DNA of 64,000 nt from Paraspadella gotoi (Eukaryota > Chaetognatha), in the NCBI GenBank assembly GCA_051294375.1, contig CM119268.1, forward strand, positions 5,140,759-5,204,758. Direction: 5' to 3'. Of the stretch, positions 12,186-22,920 are shown in pieces (the stretch's first letter is position 1; each line of letters opens with the position of its first letter). Position numbers and translations under genes: made by a program. Under the pieces are notes generated by a model that was not told the DNA's origin, made no database searches, and saw nothing but the letters and a program-made list of their open reading frames with translations.

Positions 12186-12276
12186 CTACCAGGTTGGCCC
12201 GGGGTCACGGAAAATGGCGTGGCGTCAAAATCGAACAAGGACGACTTCGCCGCGGCGGAAGAACCAACCAACTCAG
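11991..12276 (+). CDS. GFR-alpha/GAS1-like receptor, exon 1 of the recognised set (acidic and poly-Gly linker)
   Basis: A polypyrimidine run and CCAG acceptor precede the exon, and a CAG|GTGGTC donor ends it. The single open frame starts VSHRGSSFGDEVINF, continues with about ten Asp (a GAC repeat) and DYDDDSFF, then about 18 Gly encoded by (GGC)n, then LPGWPGVTENGVASKSNKDD. It ends one base into a codon. That base plus the first two of the 13248 exon give Gly, keeping the frame into the GDNF domain. There are no cysteines, so this is a linker or N-terminal extension. The start codon and signal peptide must lie in an upstream exon I could not identify. The homopolymers could instead be an artefact of a repeat, but the phase match and the non-repeat ends support an exon. 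Confidence 0.6.
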
Positions 12277-12524
12277 GTGGTCACTTTTTCTTTTTAACGT
12301 TTTGTTGTTGTTATTTGTTTTTGTTTTGTTTTTCTTTTGTTTTTCTCCTTTCCCATTCTTCTTTGACTTTCAAATTGAGAAAAACATAATCGTCTTGAGT
12401 CAGGTGTTTCCGATCAATATGCCTTTCATATATAGTAATGCGATTACCTGGAAACATGAAGTTCGAGGATTGCTAGACAGGGACCTGACGATAATTGTGA
12501 ATATCATTCAAGTTTAACTTCTCC

Positions 12525-12628
12525 TTTAAGGACAAACAGTTTTTGGTATGCAACAACGAATTTTATATTGACATGGAAAGTCGGACATGTTTCGACTCTA
12601 TCTCGAGAGTCTTCATCAGCGTTTTAGT

Positions 12629-12662
<34 letters not shown>

Positions 12663-12927
12663 TAGGGAGATTACAACAAAGAATTGAGAAAGGAGAGTGG
12701 TCAGATGTGAGGACAGGTGAAGGTAAGGGCAAGGAAGAAGATAAATTGGTTGAAATTTGAGAGGTGAAAAAATTAAGGGAGAGAGAGAGAGAAATCAGAG
12801 GCAGAGAAATAGTTACATTTGGCAATGTATAACAAAGTAAAAATGGACAAACTTAATGTTAATCGAGTCCGGCTTTCTATGTCAATATAAAATTCGTTGT
12901 TCATACCAAAAACTGTTTTTCCTTAAA
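12525..12927 (-). mobile_element. Fold-back element with about 60-bp terminal inverted repeats and a hammerhead-like core
   Basis: The left arm (12525-12586) and right arm (12867-12927) are about 90% identical reverse complements, sharing AACAGTTTTTGGTATG and AACGAATTTTATATTGACAT. The 280-bp interior has no ORF and includes (GA)n. Inside the left end, read on the minus strand, are CTGATGA (12619-12613), a six-base stem with loop (12611-12594) and GAAAC (12593-12589). This is the order of hammerhead ribozyme conserved boxes. It sits in intron 1 of the receptor gene. The element class is uncertain: a fold-back MITE, or a remnant of a retroelement carrying a hammerhead. Confidence 0.6.
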
Positions 12928-13247
12928 TTTAAACGCAACGAAAAGAAAGAATCATAACAACTTCTCCTTTTAATTTTTTTGATTTTTTAATTACATGTAT
13001 TAATTTTTTTCCCATTAATCCTCCCTTTTTTTCTTCCTCCTTTCATTACATCCTTTTCTTCTTCCTCATCTTTTCTCTCTTTTTTCCTTCTTCTTCTATA
13101 ATTTCTTCTTCCTTCTTCTTCCGCCTACTTTCTTGACCCTCTCCCTTCCTCTCCTTTTCTTCCTTACCCTCATTCCTCCCGTCCACCACCCCCCTACAAC
13201 CCCACCCTCCACCACCCTCCTTCCAATCTTACCCCGCCACCCTCCAG

Positions 13248-13538
13248 GCCAGCCCAGCGTCCTCGACATGGTCAACTCTACCTGCGGCGCCGCCATCGTC
13301 GATTGCTCAGGCGACGCCGCCTGCCGCGCGGCGCTCGTCCGCCTCGAACTCGCCTGTCAAACCGTCGGAGCCGGCGGCGCCTGTCGCGTGGACGTCTGTC
13401 GCGCCGCCGCTAGGCGTCTCTACCGCGGGGGCGCCGACCGGCACCAGAAGGCGTTGGCGTTGTGCCATTGCAGGGAGAACGACGACGACTGTTGGCTGGC
13501 CAGAGAATTGGTCCATCCGCCTTGTCTGGAGAGGAAAG
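13248..13538 (+). CDS. GFR-alpha/GAS1-like receptor, exon 2: complete ten-cysteine GDNF/GAS1 domain
   Basis: Bounded by a CCTCCAG acceptor after a long polypyrimidine tract and an AAAG|GTAATT donor, this GC-rich exon encodes 97 residues with the full GDNF-receptor/GAS1 domain cysteine pattern. In order: STCGAAIVDC, DAAC, a helix-like LVRLELAC, GGACRVDVC, an AARRLY helix, ALALCHC (the diagnostic CxC), DDDCW and HPPC. All ten cysteines are present. In vertebrates such domains in GFR-alpha bind GDNF-family ligands and signal with RET, and in GAS1 they bind Hedgehog; which applies here cannot be read from the sequence. Entry and exit phases are both 1, matching exons 1 and 3. This is the strongest coding call in the window. 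Confidence 0.85.
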
Positions 13539-13559
13539 GTAATTTCGTCCTGATTGATG

Positions 13560-13690
13560 AGCGATGATTGATGAGTAATAATGAGTGATGATGATTAATG
13601 ATGATTGTTGATTGGTGATTGATAATGATCGATGATTATTACGACGACGAAGATGATGATGATGATTGATGATGGATGATGATGTCGACT
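13560..13690. repeat. (GATGATT)n-like low-complexity repeat
   Basis: Degenerate TGATGATTGATGAT repeats at the start of the 10-kb intron 2. Confidence 0.8.
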
Positions 13691-13909
13691 AACAGAATAG
13701 ATAGCTTTGCAGATAAAAAAAAAGGAGACAATTAAATTTTTATTGCGGAAACCGAAATTAAGGAAAGCAATAAAAAGACAAAAACTGAAGGAAAACAAAT
13801 AAATATCGGGAAAGAAATTTAAAAAAAAAATTGAATGAGAAAAAAGAAATTTCGGCAAGAGCTATTTTCCAAAAGCGCTCGATTTCTGTTCCTTAATCTT
13901 TGAACTTAA

Positions 13910-14115
13910 TTCTAGGCTTTCTAGCCCTAATATCTAACCCTAATCTTTTTTTAAAACCCATGATATAATCAACCCTAATCCGAAAACTTAATCCCTAATC
14001 TACGTATAACTCTAAGCCTTAATCCTTAACCGAAGTCCTTAATCCTTAGTCTCCAACCCTAATCCCTAACCGAATCCCTAACCTAATCCGTAACCCTTAT
14101 ATCTAACCAAAATCT
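13910..14115 (+). repeat. Degenerate CCCTAA-like tract
   Basis: About 200 bases are rich in CCCTAATC, CTAACC and CCCTAACC words with spacers. The motif resembles the animal telomere repeat (TTAGGG) or the arthropod TTAGG on the other strand, but it is too degenerate for a recent telomere insertion. Confidence 0.6.
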
Positions 14116-14204
14116 TTAAACCAAAAAAGAATTCAATTCCGAATTTAAGCTTAAATAGGGTAACGAAGGGTAAGGAAGAGAGGAAGAAAGAAAAGTCGAT
14201 CTGA

Positions 14205-14620
14205 AAAGAATTAGATTTCTATTCTTACTCTTCTTTCTTCTTTTCTTTTTTCTCGACTCGTTCCTTTCCTCCTTTTTTCTTATTTCTTTACTTTCCTCAC
14301 TTTCCGTTTCTTTTTTCTCGACTCGTTCCTTTCCTCTTTTTTTCATTTCTTTATTTTCCTCACTTTCCTTTTTTTTTCTCAACTCGTTGCTTTCCTCCTT
14401 TTTTCTCGTTTTTTTTTATTTTCCTCACTTTCCTTCTTTTCTTTTTTCTTGACTTATTCCTTTCCTCCTTTTTCTCGTTTCTTTATTTTCCTCACTTTCC
14501 TTTTTTTCTTTTTTCTCAACTCGTACCTTTCCTCCTTTTTTATCGTTTCTTTTTTTTCCCTCAATTTCCTTCTTTTCTTTTTTCTCTACTTATTCCTTTT
14601 CTCTTTTTCTCCTTCCTTCT
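14205..14620 (+). repeat. Pyrimidine-rich minisatellite, about 65-70-bp unit, about six copies
   Basis: Tandem units share TTTTTTCTCGACTCGTTCCT and TTATTTTCCTCACTTTCC. It lies in intron 2 and is non-coding. Confidence 0.85.
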
Positions 14621-14624
14621 TTTC

Positions 14625-15075
14625 ATAAATGCAGAACAATCTCCGTCATTCTTTACTTCTTTCCCTTTCTTCTTTCCCTTTCAACTTTCCCTTTCTTCTT
14701 TCTCTTTCAACTTCCTATTTCATTTTTCTACTTCTCGATTTCTCTTTCCTCCCTCCCCTCTTCCCTTCTCCTCTCATGCATATTTTCGTCTTCGGTATCT
14801 TGACCCAGATTCTCGGTGTGAAAAGCCTCATTCATCTTAGCGTTGAAACCGCCAGGGGGGGAGATGAGTAGCGGTGGCGGTTGATGGAGAGGCGGTTGAT
14901 GGAGTGGGGGTTTGATGGAGAGGCGGTTTGATGGAGCGACGATGATTGGAGCGGAAGTTTATCATTTTTTTACTACACATTTTTTTCTCTTTTTGTCTTT
15001 ATTTCTCACTTCTCTTCTTTTTTCTCTCTGTTTCTCTCTTTTTTTTCTCTCTCTGTCACTCTCTCTCTCTCTCCT

Positions 15076-15127
<52 letters not shown>

Positions 15128-15180
15128 TCCTTTTTCCTCTCCTCCTCCTTCTCCTCTTTCTCCTCCTCTTCTTCCCGCCA
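14625..15180. repeat. Pyrimidine-rich low complexity with (CT)n tract
   Basis: Polypyrimidine DNA, with a short purine-rich GGCGGTTGATGGAG repeat near 14873-14935 and (CT)n at about 15047-15125. Confidence 0.75.
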
Positions 15181-15439
15181 CCCCTTGTTCTTTTTGTTTG
15201 TTTCGCCGGTCATTAAATTCCCGCCATTCGGGAGGGAGCCTTTCCAACGTCCCCTTTCCTTCAAGGGGGGTGTCACCTTAAAGGGAGATTTTACCGGAAC
15301 CAGAACAAAAACAGAACAAAAACAAGTACAAGAACATGAAGTAAAACATAATGCGCCACTAAACGCGTAATCGCCAGCTCGCCTTACTTTCTTTGTCGCT
15401 AAAAAAACTAAATAACCAGATGTGCCAAAATTCAAACCC

Positions 15440-15880
15440 CACTTAATAGTTACGCCATATTGGCGCCACATTTTTACAGGAGTAAGGCGCCCAAAATATA
15501 TTTGCTTAGGAAGTAGCTCTACTTTCAAGATGCTTAGCGCCAAAAAGTTAATGCATAATTAAATATCACCGATTTAAAAAAGTATGGTGCCAAAAAACTT
15601 AACACCTTATAAAATAAAAATAAAATAAATACAAAAATTAATTAGGTAGAACCGCTTTAAAGGAGTTAAAGCCTCATTAAATAGGACCGCTTTTAAGGAG
15701 CAAGGTGCCCATAAGTTAACTCCAGTTTAAAAAGCACTGTTTTAAAGGAGCAAGGCGCCCAAAAGTTAAAGACTAATTAAATAAAACCGCTTTAAAATGA
15801 GCAAAGCACCCCAAAAGTTAACTCCTAATTAAATAGCACCTCTTAAAAAAAGCAAGGCGCCCGAGACAGGGTGTCCCTCC
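15440..15880 (+). repeat. Minisatellite, about 55-bp unit, seven to eight diverged copies
   Basis: Units share TTAAAGGAGCAAGGCGCCC, then AAAAGTTAA and CTAATTAAATA. Divergence between units is high, so this is an old array. It lies in intron 2. Confidence 0.8.
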
Positions 15881-16017
15881 AAAAAAAGAGGCGCCCAGAA
15901 AAAAAAAAAAAAAGAAGATCGACGCCCGAAAGAAAAACTGCGTCGGAGAAAAAATCCTTCGCCCATTTCCAAGATTGATGAGCGAACGGAACAGATTTGA
16001 GAAAAGGAGGGAGAAGG

Positions 16018-16890
16018 ATTTCGTCGTCGGTATCGTCGTCGTCGTCGTCGTCGTCATCTTTGTCGTTGTCGTCTTTTTTGTAGTCTTCATTGTGGTTTTT
16101 TTTTTCATCTTAGTCGGTCTCGTTGTCATCATCGTAGTTGTCGTTGTTGACGTCATCGTTGGTGGCGTTGTCGGTGTCTTCATCTTCATCATGGTCATCG
16201 TCATCATCTTCGTAGCCTTCGTCGTCGTCTTCATCTTCGTCGTCGTCGTCGTCTTCATCTTCGTCGTCGTCGTCGTCTTCATCTTCGTAGTTTTTGTCTT
16301 CTTTGTTCTCATCGGCGTCGTTGTCGTCATTAATGTTGTTGTTCTCGTCAATGTTGTTGTCATCGTCGTCAGTCAGTAGTCTTCTTTGTTGTCGTCATTA
16401 TCGTCTTTGTCCAAGTCATTTTCGTCGTCGTCGTTGTTTTACTCAGCTTCATCTTCGTCGTCGTCGTCGTCGTCGTCGTCGTCTTTAAGCTCTTCTCCGT
16501 GAACAGTTTCATCGTTGTTGTTTCATTGCCATTTTTTTTCTTCCTTTACCCTGAATGCCTTGGGTGATAACAACAACGACAACGATTTGCGTTGTCTTCT
16601 TCCATTTACCTCAATTTATTTCGAATTCGGTCTTCGTCTCTGTCGTCGTCGTCGTCTTTTTTAACGTCTTCATCGTGGTGGTCGTCTTTGTCATCATTGT
16701 CGTCTTCTTCTTCTTAGTTATCGTCGTCGTTGTCGTCATCTTTGTTGTCGTTGTTATCGTCGTCTTCGTCGTCTTGGCTGTTGTTTTTCGTCGTTGTCGT
16801 CGTGGACTTTTTTCCCTCCTTTGTCGTCTTGGTCGTCGTTGTCGTCGTCGTCTTTTTCTTCTTCCCTCTCTTCGTCATCCCCATCGCCGT
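16018..16890. repeat. Large (GTC/TCG)n triplet block
   Basis: About 870 bases are dominated by GTC, TCG and TTC triplets in two sub-blocks (16018-16490 and 16560-16880). Open frames encoding poly-V/F/I (plus) or poly-T/K/M (minus) are translations of the repeat. Confidence 0.9.
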
Positions 16891-16980
16891 CTTAGTATTT
16901 GTATTATTTATTCAATAAATAACAGTACATTAAAAAGTAGCTGAAATTGACTGACGTCAATCTCAATTCTGGTAGACAAT

Positions 16981-17006
16981 TCTTTCTTTCTTTCTTTCTC
17001 TCCCTC

Positions 17007-17082
<76 letters not shown>

Positions 17083-17085
17083 TGC
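16981..17085. repeat. (TTTC)n tetranucleotide tract
   Basis: About 100 bases of TTTC repeat. Confidence 0.95.
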
Positions 17086-17339
17086 CTCTTTTTTGCATTA
17101 GGATCAATTTGTCAAAATACTGTTTTTGTCTTTGTCATCTTCTTTTAATTGTCATCTTCTTGTAATTTCATAATTTTTTTCTTGATTTTTCTTAATTTTT
17201 AGTAATATTTTTTTTAAATTCAAAGTCAGCATATTTATCTACTTTTTTCACTTTTTTCAATTTTAATGCTTTTCTCTCGTCGACCGAATTATGGCTCTTT
17301 TTTTTTCTTGAGTCTTCTTTGAAGTAGCGATAATGGAAT

Positions 17340-17545
17340 TTCCTCTCTCTCTCTCTCTATCTCTCTCTCTCTTTCGTTTTTAATAAATTTTTCCTTTCAA
17401 ACTCTTCTTTTTTTGCGAAATTTTCATGCGAAAACAAATTGTTTCCAATTTTGGTTTTCTGCCAAAAGTGGGTTTTCACTTTTTAGATTTTATTTTTTCT
17501 ATTCGTATTTCATTATTTCTTTGTTTCTTCCTTCCTCTATCTCTG

Positions 17546-17632
<87 letters not shown>
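17340..17632. repeat. (CT)n tracts
   Basis: A short CT tract at 17344-17375 and a long pure tract of about 84 bases at 17549-17632. Confidence 0.9.
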
Positions 17633-17635
<3 letters not shown>

Positions 17636-18139
17636 TTATTTCCTTTTCTTTACTTAAATTTTTGCTTAGTTTGTGTCAGTTTTTTAAATTTTATTTTCCT
17701 TAAATTTATTTAGTGTTTTATATTCATTTTCCGCTATCCTGTTATATAAAAAAAATAATATCTGTTTTCCGTTTTGCCTTATTTTTTCAATCTTTTCTTC
17801 TTTTTTTTTAACCCATTTTCTTATCTATTTTTCTGGCGACAACGAGGTTTCACGACGAAGCTTAAAAGTTCCTTCAAGAAAAAAAAGCAAAAACCATTAC
17901 AATCGCACGATGCGCTTCAAGGGAACAACCGTTCAAACAAATTCAGTTTCATTTGAAATTGTATTTTCTTCAACTATGTCGCAATAACGACGCAATGATA
18001 TAATCAATTGACTATGACATTTTACTTACAAACATAAAGCTAATAATTAAAAACAGCTGACAAATAAACTGTTTTGCCTCAACACGAGCTACGCTTTAAA
18101 CTCGGGGTGTGAGTCACAAACAGATTAGACAAAGGTGGT

Positions 18140-18195
18140 GGAGGCTGTAGCGGCGGTGGAGGCGGCGGCGGCGGCGGCGGCGGCGGTGGAGGCGG
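18140..18195 (+). repeat. (GGC)n/(GGA)n triplet tract
   Basis: A short GGC-rich run in intron 2 with no supported exon. The stretch 17640-18880 otherwise holds nothing recognisable. Confidence 0.8.
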
Positions 18196-18884
18196 CGTGA
18201 CTTGGCGTCGGGTTAAGTCAAAACTTTGTGGTTGAGAAATAATTTAGTATTTAAATGGTTTGACTTATGGACTTTTTTAAAGTAAAAACCGCTAAATAGC
18301 AACCATTTTAATTTATTTAATGACAATAGAACTGACAGGACGAAATTATGCTAGAATAAACTTACGACGACGAAGATGACGACGACAGCCATAATTATTT
18401 CCCGTCCTAAATTAACGCTCGTCTTTTGTTTATTGATTTTTTTCTGCTCGTCTTCAAGAGTAGTACCGAAGCGCCCTCTACCATCTAGGAAAAAAGTATA
18501 TCACATTATTGTTGAAAAGTTCATTTATTCAATTTATAATATACAAAACATTTGAAAACTTTTGCATTCTTTCTTTTGTCATCTACAATTCTACATGCTT
18601 TTTTTTTCTTCTCCCCCTATTTTTTCCGCCTATTTCCTTCTTCTTTGTGTCGTTCGCTTTCTCCCTTCGTTTTTTTCATTTCTTTACTTTTCGTTTTTCC
18701 TTTTTCTCCCCGTTAAAATTTCGCTTTTTTGTTTTCTTTGTTTCAATTTACTTTTCGCATCACAAATGGGAAATCGCGATTCAGTCTGTCTGTCTGTCCG
18801 TCTCGTCAGTCCGTCACACGCGGAATACTCAAATCGTAGAGGCAGAAAAAAAAGATGTCACCCTAATTGTTCCAAAGGCAAACT

Positions 18885-18939
18885 CTCCCTCTCTCTCTCC
18901 CTCTCTCTCTCTCTACTCTCTTTTCTCTCTGTTCTCTCT

Positions 18940-18980
<41 letters not shown>

Positions 18981-18985
18981 TCTCC
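18885..18985. repeat. (CT)n tract
   Basis: CT repeat with interruptions. It is followed at 19070-19190 by a short degenerate GACCCGAGGCTGACCCCA repeat. Confidence 0.85.
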
Positions 18986-19243
18986 CCCACTTATTTTGCG
19001 CCCCCCGGGGTCCAAGACAAAGAAGAAATGCAAATTAGTTTTTCTTCCGGCGAGAAAATGAGATAAGGCCCGAGGCAATGTCGAAGATCGGGTCAGGTCG
19101 AAAAATGGTTGGGTGACCCGAGGCTGACCCCAAGATCCACCCGAGGCTGACCCCAGCCAAGGTCGACAACGAGGTTGACCCTGGGGCGTTACTATCTTGG
19201 TTGATCAATGACCACTGTTCACTGAACAGAGTTCAGGCTAATC

Positions 19244-19560
19244 TTGGAGGATAACTTTAAAAGTAAGAAGAAAGAGATCCGAGGTTCATCACTGATAAGA
19301 ATGTTTAAAAACATTTACACGAATGGCGAGATATCAAAATTTAATTTAAATTATTTTTTCCCTAATGTTAATTCAGCTCGATCTCGTGTTTACGTAGACA
19401 ACAACAAAATAGAAGAGTCCCAACGACCCAAATCGGCGCAGAAGCATTTCTGCGAGCAGCATTACTGTTCCAGATCGAATATTTGCTGCAATTTTTGCGG
19501 CAAATGTGTAGCGTCATCCAGGATTGAATTTTGGTCTCTCAGTGGATCGGTCGGCTTGCT
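19244..19560 (+). other. Cysteine-dense open frame in intron 2 (weak)
   Basis: An ATG-started frame with complex composition includes HFCEQHYCSRSNICCNFCGKC at its end, about 7 cysteines in 25 residues, before running into a (CT)n translation. It lies in sense inside intron 2. It could be a skipped or alternative exon, a transposon remnant or chance. I saw no clear splice pair and recognise no family. Confidence 0.15.
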
Positions 19561-19574
19561 CCTTCTTTCTTACT

Positions 19575-19602
19575 CTCTCTTTTTCTCTCTCTCTCCTCTT
19601 CT

Positions 19603-19687
<85 letters not shown>

Positions 19688-19690
19688 ACC
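19575..19690. repeat. (CT)n tract
   Basis: About 115 bases of CT repeat, continuing as CCTT-rich low complexity to about 19990. Confidence 0.9.
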
Positions 19691-20149
19691 TTTCTTTCAC
19701 TTGAAAAAACCCGCTCTTCATTGGCTTTTTGCATTCAAAGGATTTCTCGTTTCAGATCGTTGATGAATTCTTAAACGTTTTCTTCTCTCTCCTCCTCAAC
19801 ATTTTTTTCCTCCCTTTCTCTCCCGCCTTTCTTTCCTTTCTTCCTCCCTTCCTCGATCTTTCTTCCTCCATCCGTCGTGTTCCTCCCTTTCCTCCTTCTA
19901 CGTATCTCCTTCCTTTTCTCTCCTCCCTCCATTTTTTCTCCCTCTCTCCCCTTCTTTCTACCTCCCTTCCTTCCTTCCTTCATTTTCTTTGCTTCATTAA
20001 CTCCCGACGAAAAAATTATGTTTCTTCATCATTTCCTCTCATCGAGTTTTTAGCCGCATCTGCTTACAGAAGATTCACTCTGTCGGTCCGTCTGTCCATC
20101 CATCTGTCCGTTCGTTCATCGGTTCGTCCCCCCTTAGCCTTAAACCCCA

Positions 20150-20295
20150 ATTATTCATGACTGGATGGGGCGATTTACTTTAAATTTTGTGTGTGAGTAA
20201 AGACGTACGTGATTGAGGTGGAAAACAAGTTTTGATGGAATCGTCCGAGTAAAAATGGGTTTAAATGGAGACAACAAAAAACCCGTTTCACTACT
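20150..20295 (+). repeat. Third copy of the dispersed 130-bp repeat
   Basis: Shares ACTGGATGGGGCGATT, GATGGAATCGTCCGAGT and CCCGTTTCACTA with the units at 5030-5300. Confidence 0.7.
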
Positions 20296-20839
20296 TTCGT
20301 TATTATGTTTTTTCTTTTTAAATTGAATATAAACATAACCTGAAACAACTTTAACTACAATAATTAATTGATTAAGTAAATTACTGATCATTATTTAATC
20401 AGCTGCTCACCGCTAATGATTGAGGGCAGATTCGGTATTGTTTGGTCAAACTGGTTTGAAAAAATTTATCCTCTCCTATTTCCTATTATTTTTCTATTAC
20501 TCAATTTACTTCTTCTATATTTTCTCCTTTATGAATTTGGTACAACCAATATAAAAGTGATCCATTCATTTAATAAATAAACTATCTCGCCCCTAACTTT
20601 GGAAAGGCTTTCGTGAGTTAAGGCTTCCACACTTACAAGATAATACTTAATTGCAAATCAGGACCCAGCAAGTTTTCAATAGAGACGACCTGGTTTTCTT
20701 AGCAATGAAATGATATAATATTTCAAAGAATATTTCAATTCAATTATATTCCCTCATGTCTCAGTTTTCATCTTATGTTCATCTAAACCCTTTTTTTTTC
20801 TTCCATCGCGTATCTTATTTTTATTTTAATATTTCCCCC

Positions 20840-21450
20840 CGATTTTCCTCCCTCTTCTATTTTCCATTTTTCTTTTTCCACTTCCCTTTTTTCTTTCCTC
20901 CCATTTTCCTTCCTTTTCTACTTTCCATTTTCCATTTTCCACTTCCCTTTTTTCTTTCCTCCCATTTCCTCCCTTTTCTTCTTTCCATTTTCCTTTTTCC
21001 ACTTCCCTCTTTTCTTTCCTCCCTTTTTCCTCCTTCTATTATCCATTTTCCTTTTTCCACTTCCCTGCTTTCTTTATTCCCATTTTCCTCCCTCTTCTAT
21101 TTCCATTTTCCTTTTTCCACTTCCCTCTGTTCTTTCCTCCCATTATCCTCCCTCTTTTATTTTTCATTTTCTTTTTCCACTTCCCTCTTTTCTTTCCTCC
21201 CATTTTCCTCCCTCTTCTACTTTCAATTTTCCTTTTTCCACTTCCCTCTTTACTTTCCTCCCATTTTCCTCCCTTTTCTATTTCTATTTCCTTTTTCCAC
21301 TTCCCTTTTTTCCCTCCCATTTTCCTCCCTCTTCTATTTTCTATTTTCCTTTTTCCACTTCCCTTAATCCTTCCTCCCATTTTCTTCCCTCTTCTATTTT
21401 CCATTTTCCTTTTTCCACTTCCCTATTTTCTTTCCTCCCATTTTTCACTT
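20840..21450 (+). repeat. Pyrimidine minisatellite, about 60-bp unit, about ten copies
   Basis: Tandem units share TTTCCTCCCATTTTCCTCCC, TTCTATTTTCCATTTTCC and TTTTTCCACTTCCCT. Long frames exist on both strands because the unit lacks stops, but it is non-coding in character. It lies in intron 2. Confidence 0.9.
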
Positions 21451-21494
21451 CAAGGATTCTGAGGAGTTGATAACGCGTTCTTAACGAGGTCGTT

Positions 21495-21715
21495 CCCCGT
21501 TCATCTTCCATTCATTCATCGATGATCCATTCATAGCCCAACATGGATTCATTCCTCGTTCATCTTCCATTCATTCATCGATGATCCATTCATAGCCCAA
21601 CATGGATTCATTCCTCGTTCATCGTCCATTCATTCCTAGTTCGTCGATCATACATTCTTCGTTTGTCGATCATTCATTTCTCGTTCATCGTTCATTCTTT
21701 CCTCGTTCAAAGTCT
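21495..21715 (+). repeat. Minisatellite, about 60-bp unit
   Basis: Two near-identical units (TCATTCCTCGTTCATCTTCC, then CATCGATGATCCATTCATAG and CCCAACATGG) are followed by shorter diverged TCGTTCATC units. Confidence 0.85.
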
Positions 21716-21794
21716 TTGAATTACAAGTTTGCGTTTAATTTGATTTTTTGACGATGTACGATAAATGAGCCAGTAGATTGAGACTTGGTAAAAA

Positions 21795-21795
21795 T

Positions 21796-21844
<49 letters not shown>

Positions 21845-21846
21845 AA
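21795..21846 (+). repeat. (GATA)n tetranucleotide tract
   Basis: About 12 copies of GATA. Confidence 0.95.
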
Positions 21847-21974
21847 GATTACTACATTTAGAATAAAAGATTTCGCCTCTTATTCCATAACAAGAGAAGA
21901 AAAAAGCCGCCAAGAACAGTCGCTAGAATTATAAAAATATATTTTCTTTCTCTCCATCTCTCTCTTTCTCCCTC

Positions 21975-21982
21975 TCATACTA

Positions 21983-22014
<32 letters not shown>

Positions 22015-22017
22015 CTC

Positions 22018-22059
<42 letters not shown>

Positions 22060-22060
22060 C
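21975..22060. repeat. (CT)n tract
   Basis: CT repeat with GT interruptions. It is followed by T-rich low complexity at 22230-22590. Confidence 0.9.
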
Positions 22061-22747
22061 TGTCTGCCCTCCCCAAAAAACTGGAAATCCCTCGGAATCT
22101 CCCTTTTTATTAGATCCTTTAAAAAATGGGGAAAAAATGGGGAGACGTGAAGGGAAAGAGGAATAAAGGAATATCTCTCCCTTTATTGTTTGTTTTCTCT
22201 GCGCCATTTTGACAGTATGTACCGGCCATAACGACTTTTTTTCTATTTTCTTTTCATTTCTTTTACCTTTTTTTTTCTTTTCATTTTCTTTTTTTATTTT
22301 TTTATTTTTTTTTTCTTTGTTTTCGTTTCTTATTTTTTTTTATTTTTTTTTATTCTTTTAATTTTGTCTTTTCTTTTCTTTTTTCTTTTATGTTGAGTTC
22401 GTTTTATCTTTTCTTTTCCTTTTTCTTTCTTTTGGTTTTCATTGCATTTTATTTTCTGTTCCTTTTTTTACCATTTCTTTTTTTCTTTTTCTTTTTTTGT
22501 AATTGATCTTTTAATTATTTATTTTCACTTACAATTACAATTTTGTTTTGGTTTTCGTTAATTTCTATTTTTTCTCTCTACCTCTTTTTTTCTTTTCTTC
22601 CTTCCCCTTAACCCTCCTCCAGTTTTAGATTCCATCCACACGCTCTTGTCATAACACGTGATTCCATTTGCTTTTTCGATCCCAACATCGTCTTGGAAGT
22701 CACGTGACACAGAGCAGAGTTTGAAGCCAGGCGCTATTTAAATGGCT

Positions 22748-22883
22748 GGAGAGAGAGAGAGAGAGANNNNNNNNNNNNNNNNNNNNNNNNNNNNNNNNNN
22801 NNNNNNNNNNNNNNNNNNNNNNNNNNNNNNNNNNNNNNNNNNNNNNNNNNNNNNNNNNNNNNNNNNNNNNNNNNNNNNNNNNN

Positions 22884-22918
<35 letters not shown>

Positions 22919-22920
22919 AG
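22748..22920 (+). repeat. (GA)n tract containing a 117-N gap
   Basis: GA repeats flank unknown bases at 22767-22883, so the tract length is unresolved. AGAGCAGAGTTTGAAG and a GCTxTTTAAATGG segment occur on both sides (about 22710-22745 and 22915-22945). This hints at duplicated flanks around the gap. Confidence 0.85.

Noticed and set aside
14912-15370. Long Ser/Leu/Phe open frames (here and at 17413, 19244 end, 40029, 62348 and elsewhere)
   Set aside because: They are translations of (CT)n or polypyrimidine DNA, with complementary Arg/Glu frames on the other strand and no splice or domain evidence.
15818-16379. Poly-Thr/Met/Lys or poly-Val/Ile frames of 134-181 codons
   Set aside because: Direct translation of a (GTC/TCG)n block. 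All three frames stay open because the repeat contains no stop.
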